Source: an uncultured Bacilli bacterium
GTDB lineage: Bacteria > Bacillota_I > Bacilli_A > RF39 > UBA660
Direction of reading: 5' to 3'
Assembly: GCA_934101865.1 (NCBI GenBank)
Contig: CAKOSA010000005.1
Location: forward strand, 1 to 60,771
Length of the DNA stretch: 60,771 nucleotides
The notes under the pieces are model-generated. The model was not told the origin of the DNA. It saw only the letters and a program-made list of their open reading frames with translations, and ran no database searches. This document shows, in pieces, positions 43,859 through 52,159 of the stretch; position 1 is the stretch's first letter; every line of letters begins with the position of its first letter. The translations under genes were made by a program, and so were the position numbers.

Positions 43859-44134
43859 ATGATAAATAAAAATGCAGAAACAATAATTGATATAAGAGAT
43901 AACTATACATACAATATGGGCCATATAAAAAACGCCATAAACATACCATACTACAAACTATTAGGGAACTATTCAAGATATTTAAATAAGAATCAAAAAT
44001 ACTATTTATATTGTGATTACGGTACTCAAAGTAATGAAATAAGTAATAGACTAAATCAATTTGGCTATAACACAGAAAGCATAGAAGGAGGATACTTAGA
44101 ATACATAAATAAATATCAAAATAAACTTCAATAA
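43859..44134 (+). CDS. Single-domain rhodanese-like protein
   Basis: The 91 residues have the rhodanese outline: TIIDIRDNYTYNMGHIKNAINIPYY (CH2A type: D-R, GHI..A.N.P), then the active loop YLYCDYGTQS with its cysteine, and GYNTESIEGGYLEY. Such proteins transfer sulfane sulfur. It has AAGGAGG before the ATG and sits alone between terminator and rmuC. Confidence 0.85.
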   Translation: MINKNAETIIDIRDNYTYNMGHIKNAINIPYYKLLGNYSRYLNKNQKYYLYCDYGTQSNEISNRLNQFGYNTESIEGGYLEYINKYQNKLQ

Positions 44135-44178
44135 AAGATATATTTATGATATACTTATAATAGATAAGGAGTGATCAA

Positions 44179-45246
44179 ATGCTATACATAATAATAATAC
44201 TTATAGTAATAAACACAATAATATCCATAATATCATTAACAAAAAACATAAGTGAAGGCAAAATAACCGAAAGACTAGGAAAACTAGAAACAAGCACTAC
44301 CAAAAACCTTGCCGATTTCCGTTTAGAAATACTAAAAGGAATGACCGAGGACTTTGAAAGACAAAATGAAAAACTAGAAAAAAGATTAATAATGATTAAC
44401 GAAAAGGTGAACGAAAGATTGGACGAAAATTTTAGCAAAACAAACAAAACATTCACCTCAGTATTAGAAAGACTTTCCAAAATAGATGAAGCCCAAAAGA
44501 AAATAGAAACCCTATCAACAGATATTGTCTCACTACAATCAATATTAACAGATAAAAAAAGTAGAGGAATATTTGGAGAAGTAAATCTAAAACATATATT
44601 AGTAAGCATTTTTGGTGAAAATAATAATAAAGTATATAGAATGCAATACACATTCCCAAATGGAACTATTTCTGATGCCGTAATCTTTGCTCCTGAACCA
44701 TTAGGAACAGTAGCAATAGATTCCAAGTTTCCATTAGAAAATTATCAAATAATGGTTGATAAAAACAAACCCATAGAAATACGGCAAATTGCCGAAAAGA
44801 AATTTAAACAAGATGTAAAATATCATATAGACGCCATAAGTAGTAAATATATAATACCAAATATAACATCAGACCAAGCCATAATGTTTTTACCAGCTGA
44901 AGCCATATTTGCAGAACTAAATGCCTATCACACCGATATAATAGAGTATGCCCATAAGAAAAGGGTATGGATAACATCTCCAACCACCTTAATATCTACA
45001 TTTACAATAATTCAAGTATTATTAAAAAATATTGAAAGAGATAAATACGCCAAAGTAATCCATCAAGAACTAAATAAATTAGGATTAGAATTTGCCCGTT
45101 ATAAAGAAAGATGGGACAAATTATCTAGAAGCATTGAAACCGTAAGCAAAGATGCTCAAAACATAAATATAACTACAGATAAGATAACAAGAAGATTTGA
45201 AAGCATAAATAATGTTGAAACTGAAACCAAGGAATATTTACAATAA
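44179..45246 (+). CDS. rmuC: RmuC family protein
   Basis: The 355 residues start with a membrane helix (about 1-20) and a coiled coil (about 25-110). The RmuC domain follows: GIFGEVNLKHILVSIFGE, ISDAVIFAPEPLGTVAIDSKFPLENY, and VWITSPTTLISTFTIIQVL. RmuC limits inversion at short repeats and has a nuclease-like fold. TATAAT at about 44156 and AAGGAG precede the start. Confidence 0.92.
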   Translation: MLYIIIILIVINTIISIISLTKNISEGKITERLGKLETSTTKNLADFRLEILKGMTEDFERQNEKLEKRLIMINEKVNERLDENFSKTNKTFTSVLERLSKIDEAQKKIETLSTDIVSLQSILTDKKSRGIFGEVNLKHILVSIFGENNNKVYRMQYTFPNGTISDAVIFAPEPLGTVAIDSKFPLENYQIMVDKNKPIEIRQIAEKKFKQDVKYHIDAISSKYIIPNITSDQAIMFLPAEAIFAELNAYHTDIIEYAHKKRVWITSPTTLISTFTIIQVLLKNIERDKYAKVIHQELNKLGLEFARYKERWDKLSRSIETVSKDAQNINITTDKITRRFESINNVETETKEYLQ

Positions 45247-45247
45247 T

Positions 45248-45300
45248 AAAAATACGTATCCAGAATATAATGAACTAGGAGGATTATGATACGTATTTTT
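45248..45300 (+). terminator. Long-looped hairpin between rmuC and the next gene, enclosing its ribosome-binding site
   Basis: AAAAATACGTATC (45248-45260) pairs perfectly over 13 bases with GATACGTATTTTT (45288-45300), followed by TTC-TTT. The 27-base loop (45261-45287) holds the AGGAGG site and the first two bases of the ATG (45286) of the following gene. The hairpin looks like an rmuC terminator that also controls the start of the next frame. Confidence 0.7.
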
Positions 45301-45507
45301 TTCTTTATAATAGGATTTATTTTAATGACCCTTGGAATAACATATATAATACTTTATACAAATTATATAACATTAGGGTATAATTTCAAGGAGTATGTAA
45401 ATCTTATAAGTAGTAAGTTAGAATGCTTATTAGCACCATTAGGTCTTATAATAATAATACTTACTATTTATATAAAAGGAGGCAAATCAAATGGAATATA
45501 TCTATGA
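45286..45507 (+). CDS. Small membrane protein, two helices, unknown function
   Basis: The 73 residues are two hydrophobic helices (about 4-24 and 44-63) with a short loop, in no family I recognise. AGGAGG stands before the ATG, within the loop of the hairpin at 45248-45300. The next gene starts 17 bases before this one ends, behind AAAGGAGG. Confidence 0.55.
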   Translation: MIRIFFFIIGFILMTLGITYIILYTNYITLGYNFKEYVNLISSKLECLLAPLGLIIIILTIYIKGGKSNGIYL

Positions 45508-46123
45508 TATATTATTAAATTATAATAAGGAATTTTACGAATTTTATGAATGGAAAAATAAAGATAATATAATTAATGTTCGTAAAATACCCTGTTTTAA
45601 AGTATCAGAAGATGTATATATAAAATTAAAATACAATATTGTGGTATTAGAAGAAAAGTTTGTTGAAATGATAAAAGGAAAAACAAGCTATTATACATCA
45701 AATAGAGGAAATAATAATTTGTGCATATTTACATCTAAAAAAGATGCCTTTGGTGCAATGATAGATAATAAAGGAAGAATAATACAAAGAAGTAGTTTAT
45801 TACTTGAAGAAAGTGAAGAAATAATAGAGGAATTTGCCGATAAAAAGATTACAGTTATAAATATAATAAGAAATCAAAATAGTAAATGTACAAAAGTTGG
45901 AAGACTAGAAAGAGAAAGAAAACAAGAAATAAAGCAAAACATAAACAATGATAAATTAGGAATAGAAAAATTAAAATATATATTTTATGACTATTTTGAA
46001 GAAGAAGAAAACAACGATAAAATAATAAAACAAAAAATACTAAAAGAATTAAATAAACCTTGGAACAAAAAATTAAATAATATGTATAACACCATAAAAT
46101 TAATATCCAAAATAAAAAATTAA
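45491..46123 (+). CDS. Cytoplasmic protein, possibly DUF3603/YjbA-like
   Basis: The 210 residues open with MEYIYDILLNYNKEFYEFYEW and NVRKIPCFKV, which resembles the start of UPF0736/YjbA proteins of Bacilli (YLYD......FHEWRK.D...L..VPLLKV). The rest is hydrophilic with KTSYYTSNRGNNNLCIFTSKKDAFGAM in the middle and a charged tail ending EELNKPWNKKL-like. No function is known for that family. The relation is suggestive only. Confidence 0.6.
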   Translation: MEYIYDILLNYNKEFYEFYEWKNKDNIINVRKIPCFKVSEDVYIKLKYNIVVLEEKFVEMIKGKTSYYTSNRGNNNLCIFTSKKDAFGAMIDNKGRIIQRSSLLLEESEEIIEEFADKKITVINIIRNQNSKCTKVGRLERERKQEIKQNINNDKLGIEKLKYIFYDYFEEEENNDKIIKQKILKELNKPWNKKLNNMYNTIKLISKIKN

Positions 46124-46145
46124 GCAATTGCCTAATTTTTTTATT
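46118..46145. terminator. Bidirectional terminator
   Basis: AATTAAGC (46118-46125) pairs with GCCTAATT (46130-46137) with one mismatch, followed by a T-run; the convergent stop codons lie at or next to it. Confidence 0.6.
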
Positions 46146-47247
46146 TATAATTGTCACAATACTCATCATATTTCTTTTTCATAACAGAATCAGAAAATTC
46201 AATATTAGCATCTTTTCTCATTTTAATTAAAGCCTTGTAGTATAAGTTAGAATCTTTCTTTTCAAGTTGCTTACCAATATCATCAATAACACTATCTCTT
46301 ACATCTTCAAGCTCAGGTTTAGCCTTTTGGTCTTTTCTATAAATAATATGATATCCATAAGAACTTTTTACAGGCTTTTTACTATAAGTGTTATTTTCAA
46401 GTGAAAGCATTTCCTTTAAATAAGCCTCATCTAAACTAGCATTATAAGCTTGATATCCAAGATCTTCTTCAGTGATTTTGTCTTTATATTCTTTAACAAC
46501 ATCATCCCAAGAAGTGCCATTATCTAGCTTTTTAATTATTTCTTCAGCAAGAGCCTTTGCATCATCATCAGATAAACCATCATCTTTAACCTCAACTAAA
46601 ATATGTTTAGTATCAGTATCACCGTAAACACTGCTTTCATAATATGATTTAATATCGTCCTCAGAAATCAGTGTCTTAAGATATTCTTTATAATACTTTT
46701 GTCTACGATTATCCAAAGACAAATATTCTAAAAAGGCTTGCTTGTCTTTAAATCCGTTATTACTAAGGAATTTTTCCTCATCATATCCATTTTGTTTATA
46801 CATATTAAGCCAATATTCAGACGTTTCTTCAACCTCTGTTTTCATTTCATCAGTTTCTTCATATTTTTTCTCTAAAATAGTTCTATCAATTTTATCAACA
46901 AGAAGTGAAATAGAATAACTGTCTTTCATAGTACTATATAAATCATCAGCTGTAATAACCTCTCCATCAAAGCTAACAATAGGTTCAGTTCCATCTTTAA
47001 GTTTAGCAATTCTTTCTGGATAAACAATAAATAAGATAATTAAACCAAGTAATAAACCACCTGCAAACGCAATAATAACTTTTTTTCTTTCATCAATTTT
47101 TTCAACCTTAGCATAAAAACTATTTTTATTATGTTTGCTTTTATTCTTTTCCTTACTACTTTCCCTTTTGATATCTTCTTCTTTTACTGCATCCTTTTTT
47201 AACTTGTCCTTATCATTCATTTTTTTGTTAGGACTGTTTTTACTCAT
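46141..47247 (-). CDS. Membrane-anchored parvulin-type peptidylprolyl isomerase (PrsA-like)
   Basis: The 368 residues have a Lys/Ser-rich cytoplasmic head (about 1-55), one helix (about 57-78) and an external part. The parvulin domain (about 205-300) has DTKHILVEVKDDG, AEEIIKKLDNGTSWDDV, and a closing SSYGYHIIYR. It should fold secreted proteins at the outer membrane face. Unlike PrsA of Bacillus it has no lipobox and is held by a signal anchor. SD AAAGGAG precedes the ATG. Confidence 0.88.
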   Translation of the reverse strand: MSKNSPNKKMNDKDKLKKDAVKEEDIKRESSKEKNKSKHNKNSFYAKVEKIDERKKVIIAFAGGLLLGLIILFIVYPERIAKLKDGTEPIVSFDGEVITADDLYSTMKDSYSISLLVDKIDRTILEKKYEETDEMKTEVEETSEYWLNMYKQNGYDEEKFLSNNGFKDKQAFLEYLSLDNRRQKYYKEYLKTLISEDDIKSYYESSVYGDTDTKHILVEVKDDGLSDDDAKALAEEIIKKLDNGTSWDDVVKEYKDKITEEDLGYQAYNASLDEAYLKEMLSLENNTYSKKPVKSSYGYHIIYRKDQKAKPELEDVRDSVIDDIGKQLEKKDSNLYYKALIKMRKDANIEFSDSVMKKKYDEYCDNYK

Positions 47248-47276
47248 TTTTTAGTCTCCTTTCAATAATCACTATT

Positions 47277-47306
47277 ATCATATCAAAAATTATCACGTGG
47301 TGTCAA
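47277..47306 (-). promoter_or_regulatory. Promoter of the PrsA-like gene
   Basis: On the minus strand TTGACA (complement of 47301-47306) and TATGAT (complement of 47277-47282) are 18 bases apart with TG at the extended -10 position. Confidence 0.65.
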
Positions 47307-47426
47307 CTAAAATAGTTAAATATCACAAAAATATCATTTTTTTTCAATAAAAAAATAAAAACACTCACACATTTTTACCTTTTTCCATAAAATAATGTGA
47401 AAAGAAAAAAAGGAGGAGTGCATATT

Positions 47427-47507
47427 ATGGGAAATTGTGGATCTTCTGCAGCTATTGTTTTAGTACTATTTATTTTACTAATAATCATACTAGGAGCTTG
47501 GATATAA
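47427..47507 (+). CDS. Tiny YjcZ-like transmembrane peptide 1
   Basis: A 26-residue frame, MGNCGSSAAIVLVLFILL then IIILGAWI, behind AAAGGAGGAG. The pattern of a short Gly/Cys head and a single helix is that of the tiny YjcZ-type membrane peptides of Bacilli. In Bacillus these are linked with sporulation; here nothing else is sporulation-related. Its neighbour has the same build. Confidence 0.65.
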   Translation: MGNCGSSAAIVLVLFILLIIILGAWI

Positions 47508-47527
47508 ATAAATAAGGAGGTGAAGAA

Positions 47528-47629
47528 ATGACAACCAATAATTCTTGTGGATGTGGAAACGGATTTCTAATAGTTGTTGTTTTATACATTCTATTAGCAA
47601 TAATCTTAGGTTCATGCTTTTTTGCATAA
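47528..47629 (+). CDS. Tiny YjcZ-like transmembrane peptide 2
   Basis: A 33-residue frame with head MTTNNSCGCGNGF and one helix ILLAIILGS, starting 20 bases after peptide 1 behind AAGGAGGTG. It shares the Cys-Gly head and FLIVVVLYILL core with YjcZ-like peptides. The two form a small operon ended by a hairpin. Confidence 0.65.
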   Translation: MTTNNSCGCGNGFLIVVVLYILLAIILGSCFFA

Positions 47630-47635
47630 ACAGGT

Positions 47636-47662
47636 GCTATCTATAAAATAGATAGCTCTTTC
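47636..47662 (+). terminator. Terminator after the YjcZ-like pair
   Basis: GCTATCTAT (47636-47644) pairs with ATAGATAGC (47648-47656) around AAA, followed by TCTTTCT. Confidence 0.75.
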
Positions 47663-47685
47663 TATATTATTATCCCATAAAATAC

Positions 47686-47714
47686 TTGCAATTTAAACCC
47701 AAGTTTATTATAAT
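47686..47714 (+). promoter_or_regulatory. trpS promoter
   Basis: TTGCAA (47686-47691) and TATAAT (47709-47714) are 17 bases apart, 23 bases before the ATG; this leaves no room for a T-box leader. Confidence 0.7.
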
Positions 47715-47736
47715 ATATATAGAAAGAAGTGGTATA

Positions 47737-48717
47737 ATGAAGAAAATATTAACAGGTTTACAACCAACTGGAGTTATTACCTTAGGTAACTATATAGGGT
47801 CAATTAAACAAATGGTAGAGAATCAAGATAAATATGATTCATATATGTTTGTAGCAGATATGCATGCAATAACAGTTCCTCAGGATCCAAAACTATTACA
47901 CAAAAGAATAAGAGAACTATTAGCTCTTTATTTAGCTTGTGGTATAGATCCAACAAAAAACAAAATATTTTTACAATCAGAAAACGAATATCATGCCAAT
48001 GTATCTTGGATGTTAGAATGCAACACATATTACGGTGAATTATCAAGGATGACTCAATTTAAAGATAAAAGCCTTAAAAATGTAAACTTTACAAGCGGTC
48101 TATTAACTTATCCAATTTTAATGGCTGCAGATATTTTAATATACGATATAGATTACGTTCCTGTCGGTAAAGATCAAAAACAACATGTCGAACTTGCTAG
48201 AGATATTGCCGAAAGATTTAATAAGAAGTATGGTGAAATCTTTAAAAAACCCGAAGCAATGATATCAGAAAATGTTAGACAAATAAACGATTTACAAGAC
48301 CCAACAAAAAAAATGAGCAAATCATCTGAAAACACCAAAGGAACAATCTTTCTTCTTGATGATATCGAAGTTACCAAAAAGAAAATAATGTCTGCTACAA
48401 CCGATAGCGAATCAATTATAAAATATGACCCTGAAAATAAACCAGGTATATCAAATTTAATAAACATATATATATCCCTAACAGGTAAGACAACTGAAGA
48501 AGTAGAAAAAAAATATAAAAATAAAAATTATGGCCAATTCAAAAAAGACTTAGCACGCATTGTCGAAACACAGATAAAAGAGATCCAAAACAAATATTAT
48601 AAAATAATTGAAAACAATGAAATAGACAAAATCCTTGATGAAGGTATTACTTTTACAAGAAAAATAGCCAAAGAAAAGTATGAATTAATGAAACAAAAAA
48701 TGGGGTTGTATAGATAA
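47737..48717 (+). CDS. trpS: Tryptophanyl-tRNA synthetase
   Basis: Charges tRNA-Trp in the cytoplasm. ATG 47737 behind AGAAGTGG gives 326 residues, the normal length. The class I motif is GLQPTGVITLGNYIG (TIGN in place of HIGH), and KKMSKSSENT is the KMSKS loop. YPILMAADILIYD and VPVGKDQKQHVEL match the Trp-binding site. The next gene begins 1 base after its stop. Confidence 0.96.
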   Translation: MKKILTGLQPTGVITLGNYIGSIKQMVENQDKYDSYMFVADMHAITVPQDPKLLHKRIRELLALYLACGIDPTKNKIFLQSENEYHANVSWMLECNTYYGELSRMTQFKDKSLKNVNFTSGLLTYPILMAADILIYDIDYVPVGKDQKQHVELARDIAERFNKKYGEIFKKPEAMISENVRQINDLQDPTKKMSKSSENTKGTIFLLDDIEVTKKKIMSATTDSESIIKYDPENKPGISNLINIYISLTGKTTEEVEKKYKNKNYGQFKKDLARIVETQIKEIQNKYYKIIENNEIDKILDEGITFTRKIAKEKYELMKQKMGLYR

Positions 48718-48718
48718 T

Positions 48719-49240
48719 ATGGATAAACTAATACCAGATATGTATCAAAAAAGCATTTACCATATAGATTATGAAAAACTAAAATCCGATGGTATAAAAT
48801 GCTTACTTTTTGATTTAGATAATACGTGCGTGCCAACTAAAGAAAAAAATCCCAACAAAAAATTAATTGAACAGTTCGATAAATTAAAAGACTTAGGTTT
48901 TAAAGTAATAATCTTTTCCAATGCCGGAAAAAAAAGATTAAAACCATTTAAAAAAACTTTGGACGTAGACTGTTCATATTCAAGTAGAAAACCACTAAGA
49001 GGAAAATTCAATAAAATAATGAAGAAATTTGGCTATGATTTATCAGAAACAGCAATAATAGGGGATCAAATATTTACTGATATTTTAGGAGGCAACAAAG
49101 TTGGTATAAAAACAATTCTAATAAATCCAATGTCATCATACGACCTACCAATAACTAAAATATCAAGGATGCTCGAAAGAAAAGTAATGAAAAAAATGTC
49201 AAAAAAAGGAATACTAACGAAAGGCAAATACTATGAATAA
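48719..49240 (+). CDS. yqeG: YqeG family HAD phosphatase
   Basis: The 173 residues show HAD motif I in LLFDLDNTCVP, motif II in VIIFSNAG, the lysine region RKPLRGKF and motif IV in AIIGDQIFTDILGG. YqeG of Bacillus is a conserved phosphatase of unknown substrate, normally beside yqeH, as here (8-base overlap). Confidence 0.93.
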   Translation: MDKLIPDMYQKSIYHIDYEKLKSDGIKCLLFDLDNTCVPTKEKNPNKKLIEQFDKLKDLGFKVIIFSNAGKKRLKPFKKTLDVDCSYSSRKPLRGKFNKIMKKFGYDLSETAIIGDQIFTDILGGNKVGIKTILINPMSSYDLPITKISRMLERKVMKKMSKKGILTKGKYYE

Positions 49241-50213
49241 AAAGTGTCAAGGATGCGGAATAATTTTACAAACGAAAGATCCAAACAAAGAAGGATATAC
49301 AACGAATATAGAAAACAAAGTATGTATCCGTTGCTTTCGTTTAAAAAATTATGGCGAATACAAAATTACCCAAAGAACAAATATAGACTACAAAAAAATA
49401 TTATCAAAAATAACCGATGGAGATTTAGTAATATATGTTACCAGTATTTTAAATTTAGAAACAAAATACTTGCAGAATTTTAAAAATTGTATCTTAGTTG
49501 TAACAAAATTAGATATATTACCAAAATCATTAAAAGAAAATAAACTAAAAACAAAAATAGCCCTATTAAAAAATTATAACAATATTAAAGACATTATACT
49601 AGTAAGTAGCATTAATAATTACAACATAGATAATCTCTTTAATACAATAAAAAAATACAAAATAAAAAATAACTATTTTGTCGGAGCAACAAACTCTGGA
49701 AAAAGCACTCTTATAAATAAATTAATAAATAATTATACTGACAAAAACATAATTGTAACAACAAGTGCCTATCCATCTACTACATTAGATACAATAAATA
49801 TTGAATTAGAAGGAATAAATATTATAGACACTCCAGGACTTTTAAATGAAGGTAGTGTCATTAACAAAATCACCGAAAAACAAATAAAAACAATCAATCC
49901 CAAAAAAGAAATAAAACCCCGAACCTATCAAATAAAAAAAGAAGGAACCCTTGTAATAGATGATATAGCAAGAATAAACTATAAAACCAGTGAAGGCAGT
50001 ATGATTATCTATATAGCAAATGAAGTACCAATAATAAGAGTAGGGGAGACCAATCCCAGATTAAAAAATTATCCCCCCAAAAAAATATCCATAAAAAAAG
50101 GTGAAGACTTAGTAATAGAAGACCTCTGTTTCATAAAATTCACTCAAAATACCGAATTAAATATTAATATTGATAAAGAAATAAAAATACAAACAAGAAA
50201 AACAATAATATAG
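49233..50213 (+). CDS. yqeH: YqeH, circularly permuted GTPase
   Basis: Ribosome 30S assembly GTPase. The N-terminal zinc finger is CQGCG...CIRCF (about residues 4-35). The G motifs are permuted: TKLD (G4, about 88) comes before GATNSGKST (G1, about 149) and DTPG (G3, about 201). The C-terminal part is a short RNA-binding-like region. 326 residues is a little shorter than the about 366 of Bacillus. Confidence 0.94.
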   Translation: MNKKCQGCGIILQTKDPNKEGYTTNIENKVCIRCFRLKNYGEYKITQRTNIDYKKILSKITDGDLVIYVTSILNLETKYLQNFKNCILVVTKLDILPKSLKENKLKTKIALLKNYNNIKDIILVSSINNYNIDNLFNTIKKYKIKNNYFVGATNSGKSTLINKLINNYTDKNIIVTTSAYPSTTLDTINIELEGINIIDTPGLLNEGSVINKITEKQIKTINPKKEIKPRTYQIKKEGTLVIDDIARINYKTSEGSMIIYIANEVPIIRVGETNPRLKNYPPKKISIKKGEDLVIEDLCFIKFTQNTELNINIDKEIKIQTRKTII

Positions 50214-50222
50214 GAGGAATAA

Positions 50223-50930
50223 ATGGAATATCAAAATTATGTAATATACTTATTTGTCTGCCTTGCACTAAGTTTTGCTGTTGGATTAGAAAGACAATAT
50301 CGAAGAAGATTTATAGGCTTAAGAACAACAATATTAGTAGCACTAGGATCATACTTATATGTAAGTACATCATTCCTAATAACAAACGGAGAAGTAGATA
50401 TGACTAGAATTGCTGCCCAAGTAGTAAGTGGAATGGGTTTCCTAGGAGCCGGAGTAATAATCAAAGACGGAGTCAAAGTAAGAGGCTTAACAACTGCTGC
50501 CACATTATGGTGTGATGCAGCAATCGGTGTTCTATGTGCAGGAGGCTTTATAAAAGAAGCCGTAGCCGGAACCTTTGCTATCCTATTCGCAAATGTAATT
50601 CTAAGATATATAAATAGTATAGTAAATAAACAAGCCGAAAATCACCATATAAGCGAAAAATACAATATCCAAATAACAGGCCCTAAGGACCAAATCCGAG
50701 AAATAAAAACATATATGGAACAATTCTATACCAAAGAAAACATAACAGTTTTAAAGATGAATGAAACAAACAATAAACAAACAGAACTAATATATGAAAT
50801 AAACATAATCAAAAATAAAAGCAAAAAATTAGAAAAACAAATATCAAGCATAAACACCAATTACAAAATAGAAAACATAAACCTAAGTAAACAAACCGAA
50901 GAAGAAAACGAAGATGATGAAGAATTATAA
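50223..50930 (+). CDS. MgtC/SapB family membrane protein
   Basis: The 235 residues have five hydrophobic helices in the first half with the family motif LSFAVGLERQYR, GLRTTILVALGSYLY, GMGFLGAGVIIKDG and VRGLTTAATLWCDAAIG. A soluble C-terminal domain (about 145-222) is of the ACT type often found in MgtC proteins. It is thought to affect Mg2+ homeostasis and the ATP synthase. It follows yqeH by 9 bases. A very acidic tail (EENEDDEEL) ends it. Confidence 0.92.
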   Translation: MEYQNYVIYLFVCLALSFAVGLERQYRRRFIGLRTTILVALGSYLYVSTSFLITNGEVDMTRIAAQVVSGMGFLGAGVIIKDGVKVRGLTTAATLWCDAAIGVLCAGGFIKEAVAGTFAILFANVILRYINSIVNKQAENHHISEKYNIQITGPKDQIREIKTYMEQFYTKENITVLKMNETNNKQTELIYEINIIKNKSKKLEKQISSINTNYKIENINLSKQTEEENEDDEEL

Positions 50931-50975
50931 AAATACGTTTATCAAGAAATAATCTATCAAAACGTATTTTTTTTT
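50931..50975. terminator. Bidirectional terminator
   Basis: AAATACGTTT (50931-50940) pairs with AACGTATTTT (50961-50970), then TTTTT. It ends the mgtC transcript, and the A-run at the left serves the minus-strand gene. Confidence 0.75.
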
Positions 50976-51843
50976 ATTTATAAAGTTCCCTTTTAAAAAG
51001 ATCAATATTATTATTCATAACTGTCAAATAACTTTCATTAGAGTTAGTAACTCCCCCATCAATACTCCTCATAGTATTAATAGTAATAAGTTCAGCCCCA
51101 TAATCCTTAATAAGCTCATTAACCGTATCATTAGAAGAAGTACCACTAGAATAAATATATTTAACCTTTCCACTTTCTAATAACTTCTTAACCTCATTAA
51201 TAGTAGGAGTAGTAAGACTATCATTATCCTCCAAAGAAATAATGTTCAAATCATACTTCTCTAAAAACTTAAATACATCATTATCAACCACTATAGTGTC
51301 ATAAGCCGAATACTTAACCATTTCCTTAAAACTAGCATCTAAACTAGATAATTCATATTGCAGTTTTTCAAAATTAGTATCAATACTTTGTGTAAGATAA
51401 GGATTAGTAATATACTCAGCTAAGCCATTCTTAACATTTTTAGCCATCATAAGATAATTATAAGGATTAAGCCAAAGCTGTTCCACACCATCCTCATAAT
51501 TCATACCCATACCAACATCAATCATTTTAAGCTGATGATTTCTATTGATCATTTCCACTGCATAATCTCTCTCATTATCTAAACTATTAAAAACAAACAA
51601 ATCACTTCTACTATACTCATTAAGTTTCTTCTCACTAAGCTTATAATCATCAATATTAACCCCATTAGGGTAAATACTATAAACATTAGCATTATCCCCA
51701 TATAAATACTTTATCAAGTAATTAATAGGATAAATTGTCGTATAAATATCAATATTCTCCATCATATCCTTTTTTAAAAAATTACATCCACTAAGACAAA
51801 TAACAACCACAAATCCCAACATATATTTAATCAATTTTCTCAT
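50974..51843 (-). CDS. ZnuA/TroA-like lipoprotein with apparently lost metal ligands
   Basis: The 289 residues begin with a signal ending in the lipobox LSGC and follow the substrate-binding (TroA) fold: IDIYTTIYPINYLIKYLYGD, YKLSEKKLNEYSRSDLFVFN, QLWLNPYNYL, DTIVVDNDVFKFLEKYDLNI, KYIYSSGTSSNDTVNELIKDYGAE. In ZnuA the places GxxxH.YE, DPHxWLDP and xxHxAFxY carry metal-binding His; here they read NIDDYKL, EQLWLNP and DNDVFKF without histidine. No permease or ATPase is near. It may bind something else or have lost transport. It overlaps yidD. Confidence 0.75.
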   Translation of the reverse strand: MRKLIKYMLGFVVVICLSGCNFLKKDMMENIDIYTTIYPINYLIKYLYGDNANVYSIYPNGVNIDDYKLSEKKLNEYSRSDLFVFNSLDNERDYAVEMINRNHQLKMIDVGMGMNYEDGVEQLWLNPYNYLMMAKNVKNGLAEYITNPYLTQSIDTNFEKLQYELSSLDASFKEMVKYSAYDTIVVDNDVFKFLEKYDLNIISLEDNDSLTTPTINEVKKLLESGKVKYIYSSGTSSNDTVNELIKDYGAELITINTMRSIDGGVTNSNESYLTVMNNNIDLFKRELYK

Positions 51844-52063
51844 TTTTTACCCTCTTTTCCGGTACCGGATCATAACCATACTCCCCAAAAGGATGACATC
51901 TAAGAATCCTCTTCAAACTAATTACACTTCCCCTAAACGCTCCAAACCTTTCTATCGCGGTAAGAGCATATAAAGAGCATGAAGGTGTAAATCGGCAATA
52001 ACTATGAAATTTCCCCGGTATCTTTCTATATAATAAAATAATTCTAATAAGTAACTTTTTCAT
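51827..52063 (-). CDS. yidD: YidD membrane insertion efficiency factor
   Basis: The 78 residues show YRKIP, then CRFTPSCSLYALTAIERFGAFRG, and RILRCHPF with PV at the end: the complete YidD signature with its three cysteines. It helps YidC/Sec insert membrane proteins. It starts the minus-strand pair with the lipoprotein gene, whose start overlaps its end by 17 bases. Confidence 0.95.
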   Translation of the reverse strand: MKKLLIRIILLYRKIPGKFHSYCRFTPSCSLYALTAIERFGAFRGSVISLKRILRCHPFGEYGYDPVPEKRVKNEKID

Positions 52064-52159
52064 ACTATCACATATATTATTTTACATTAATTTTAGAACT
52101 TTGTAAATAAGTATTTATAAAATTCAAAAAAAATGTTATAATGTAGTAGGGCGATAATA

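Noticed and set aside
47640..47736. T-box riboswitch before trpS
   Set aside because: The promoter ends 22 bases before the start, which leaves no room for a T-box leader.
50214..50222. Mg2+ riboswitch before the MgtC-like gene
   Set aside because: Only 9 bases separate it from yqeH.
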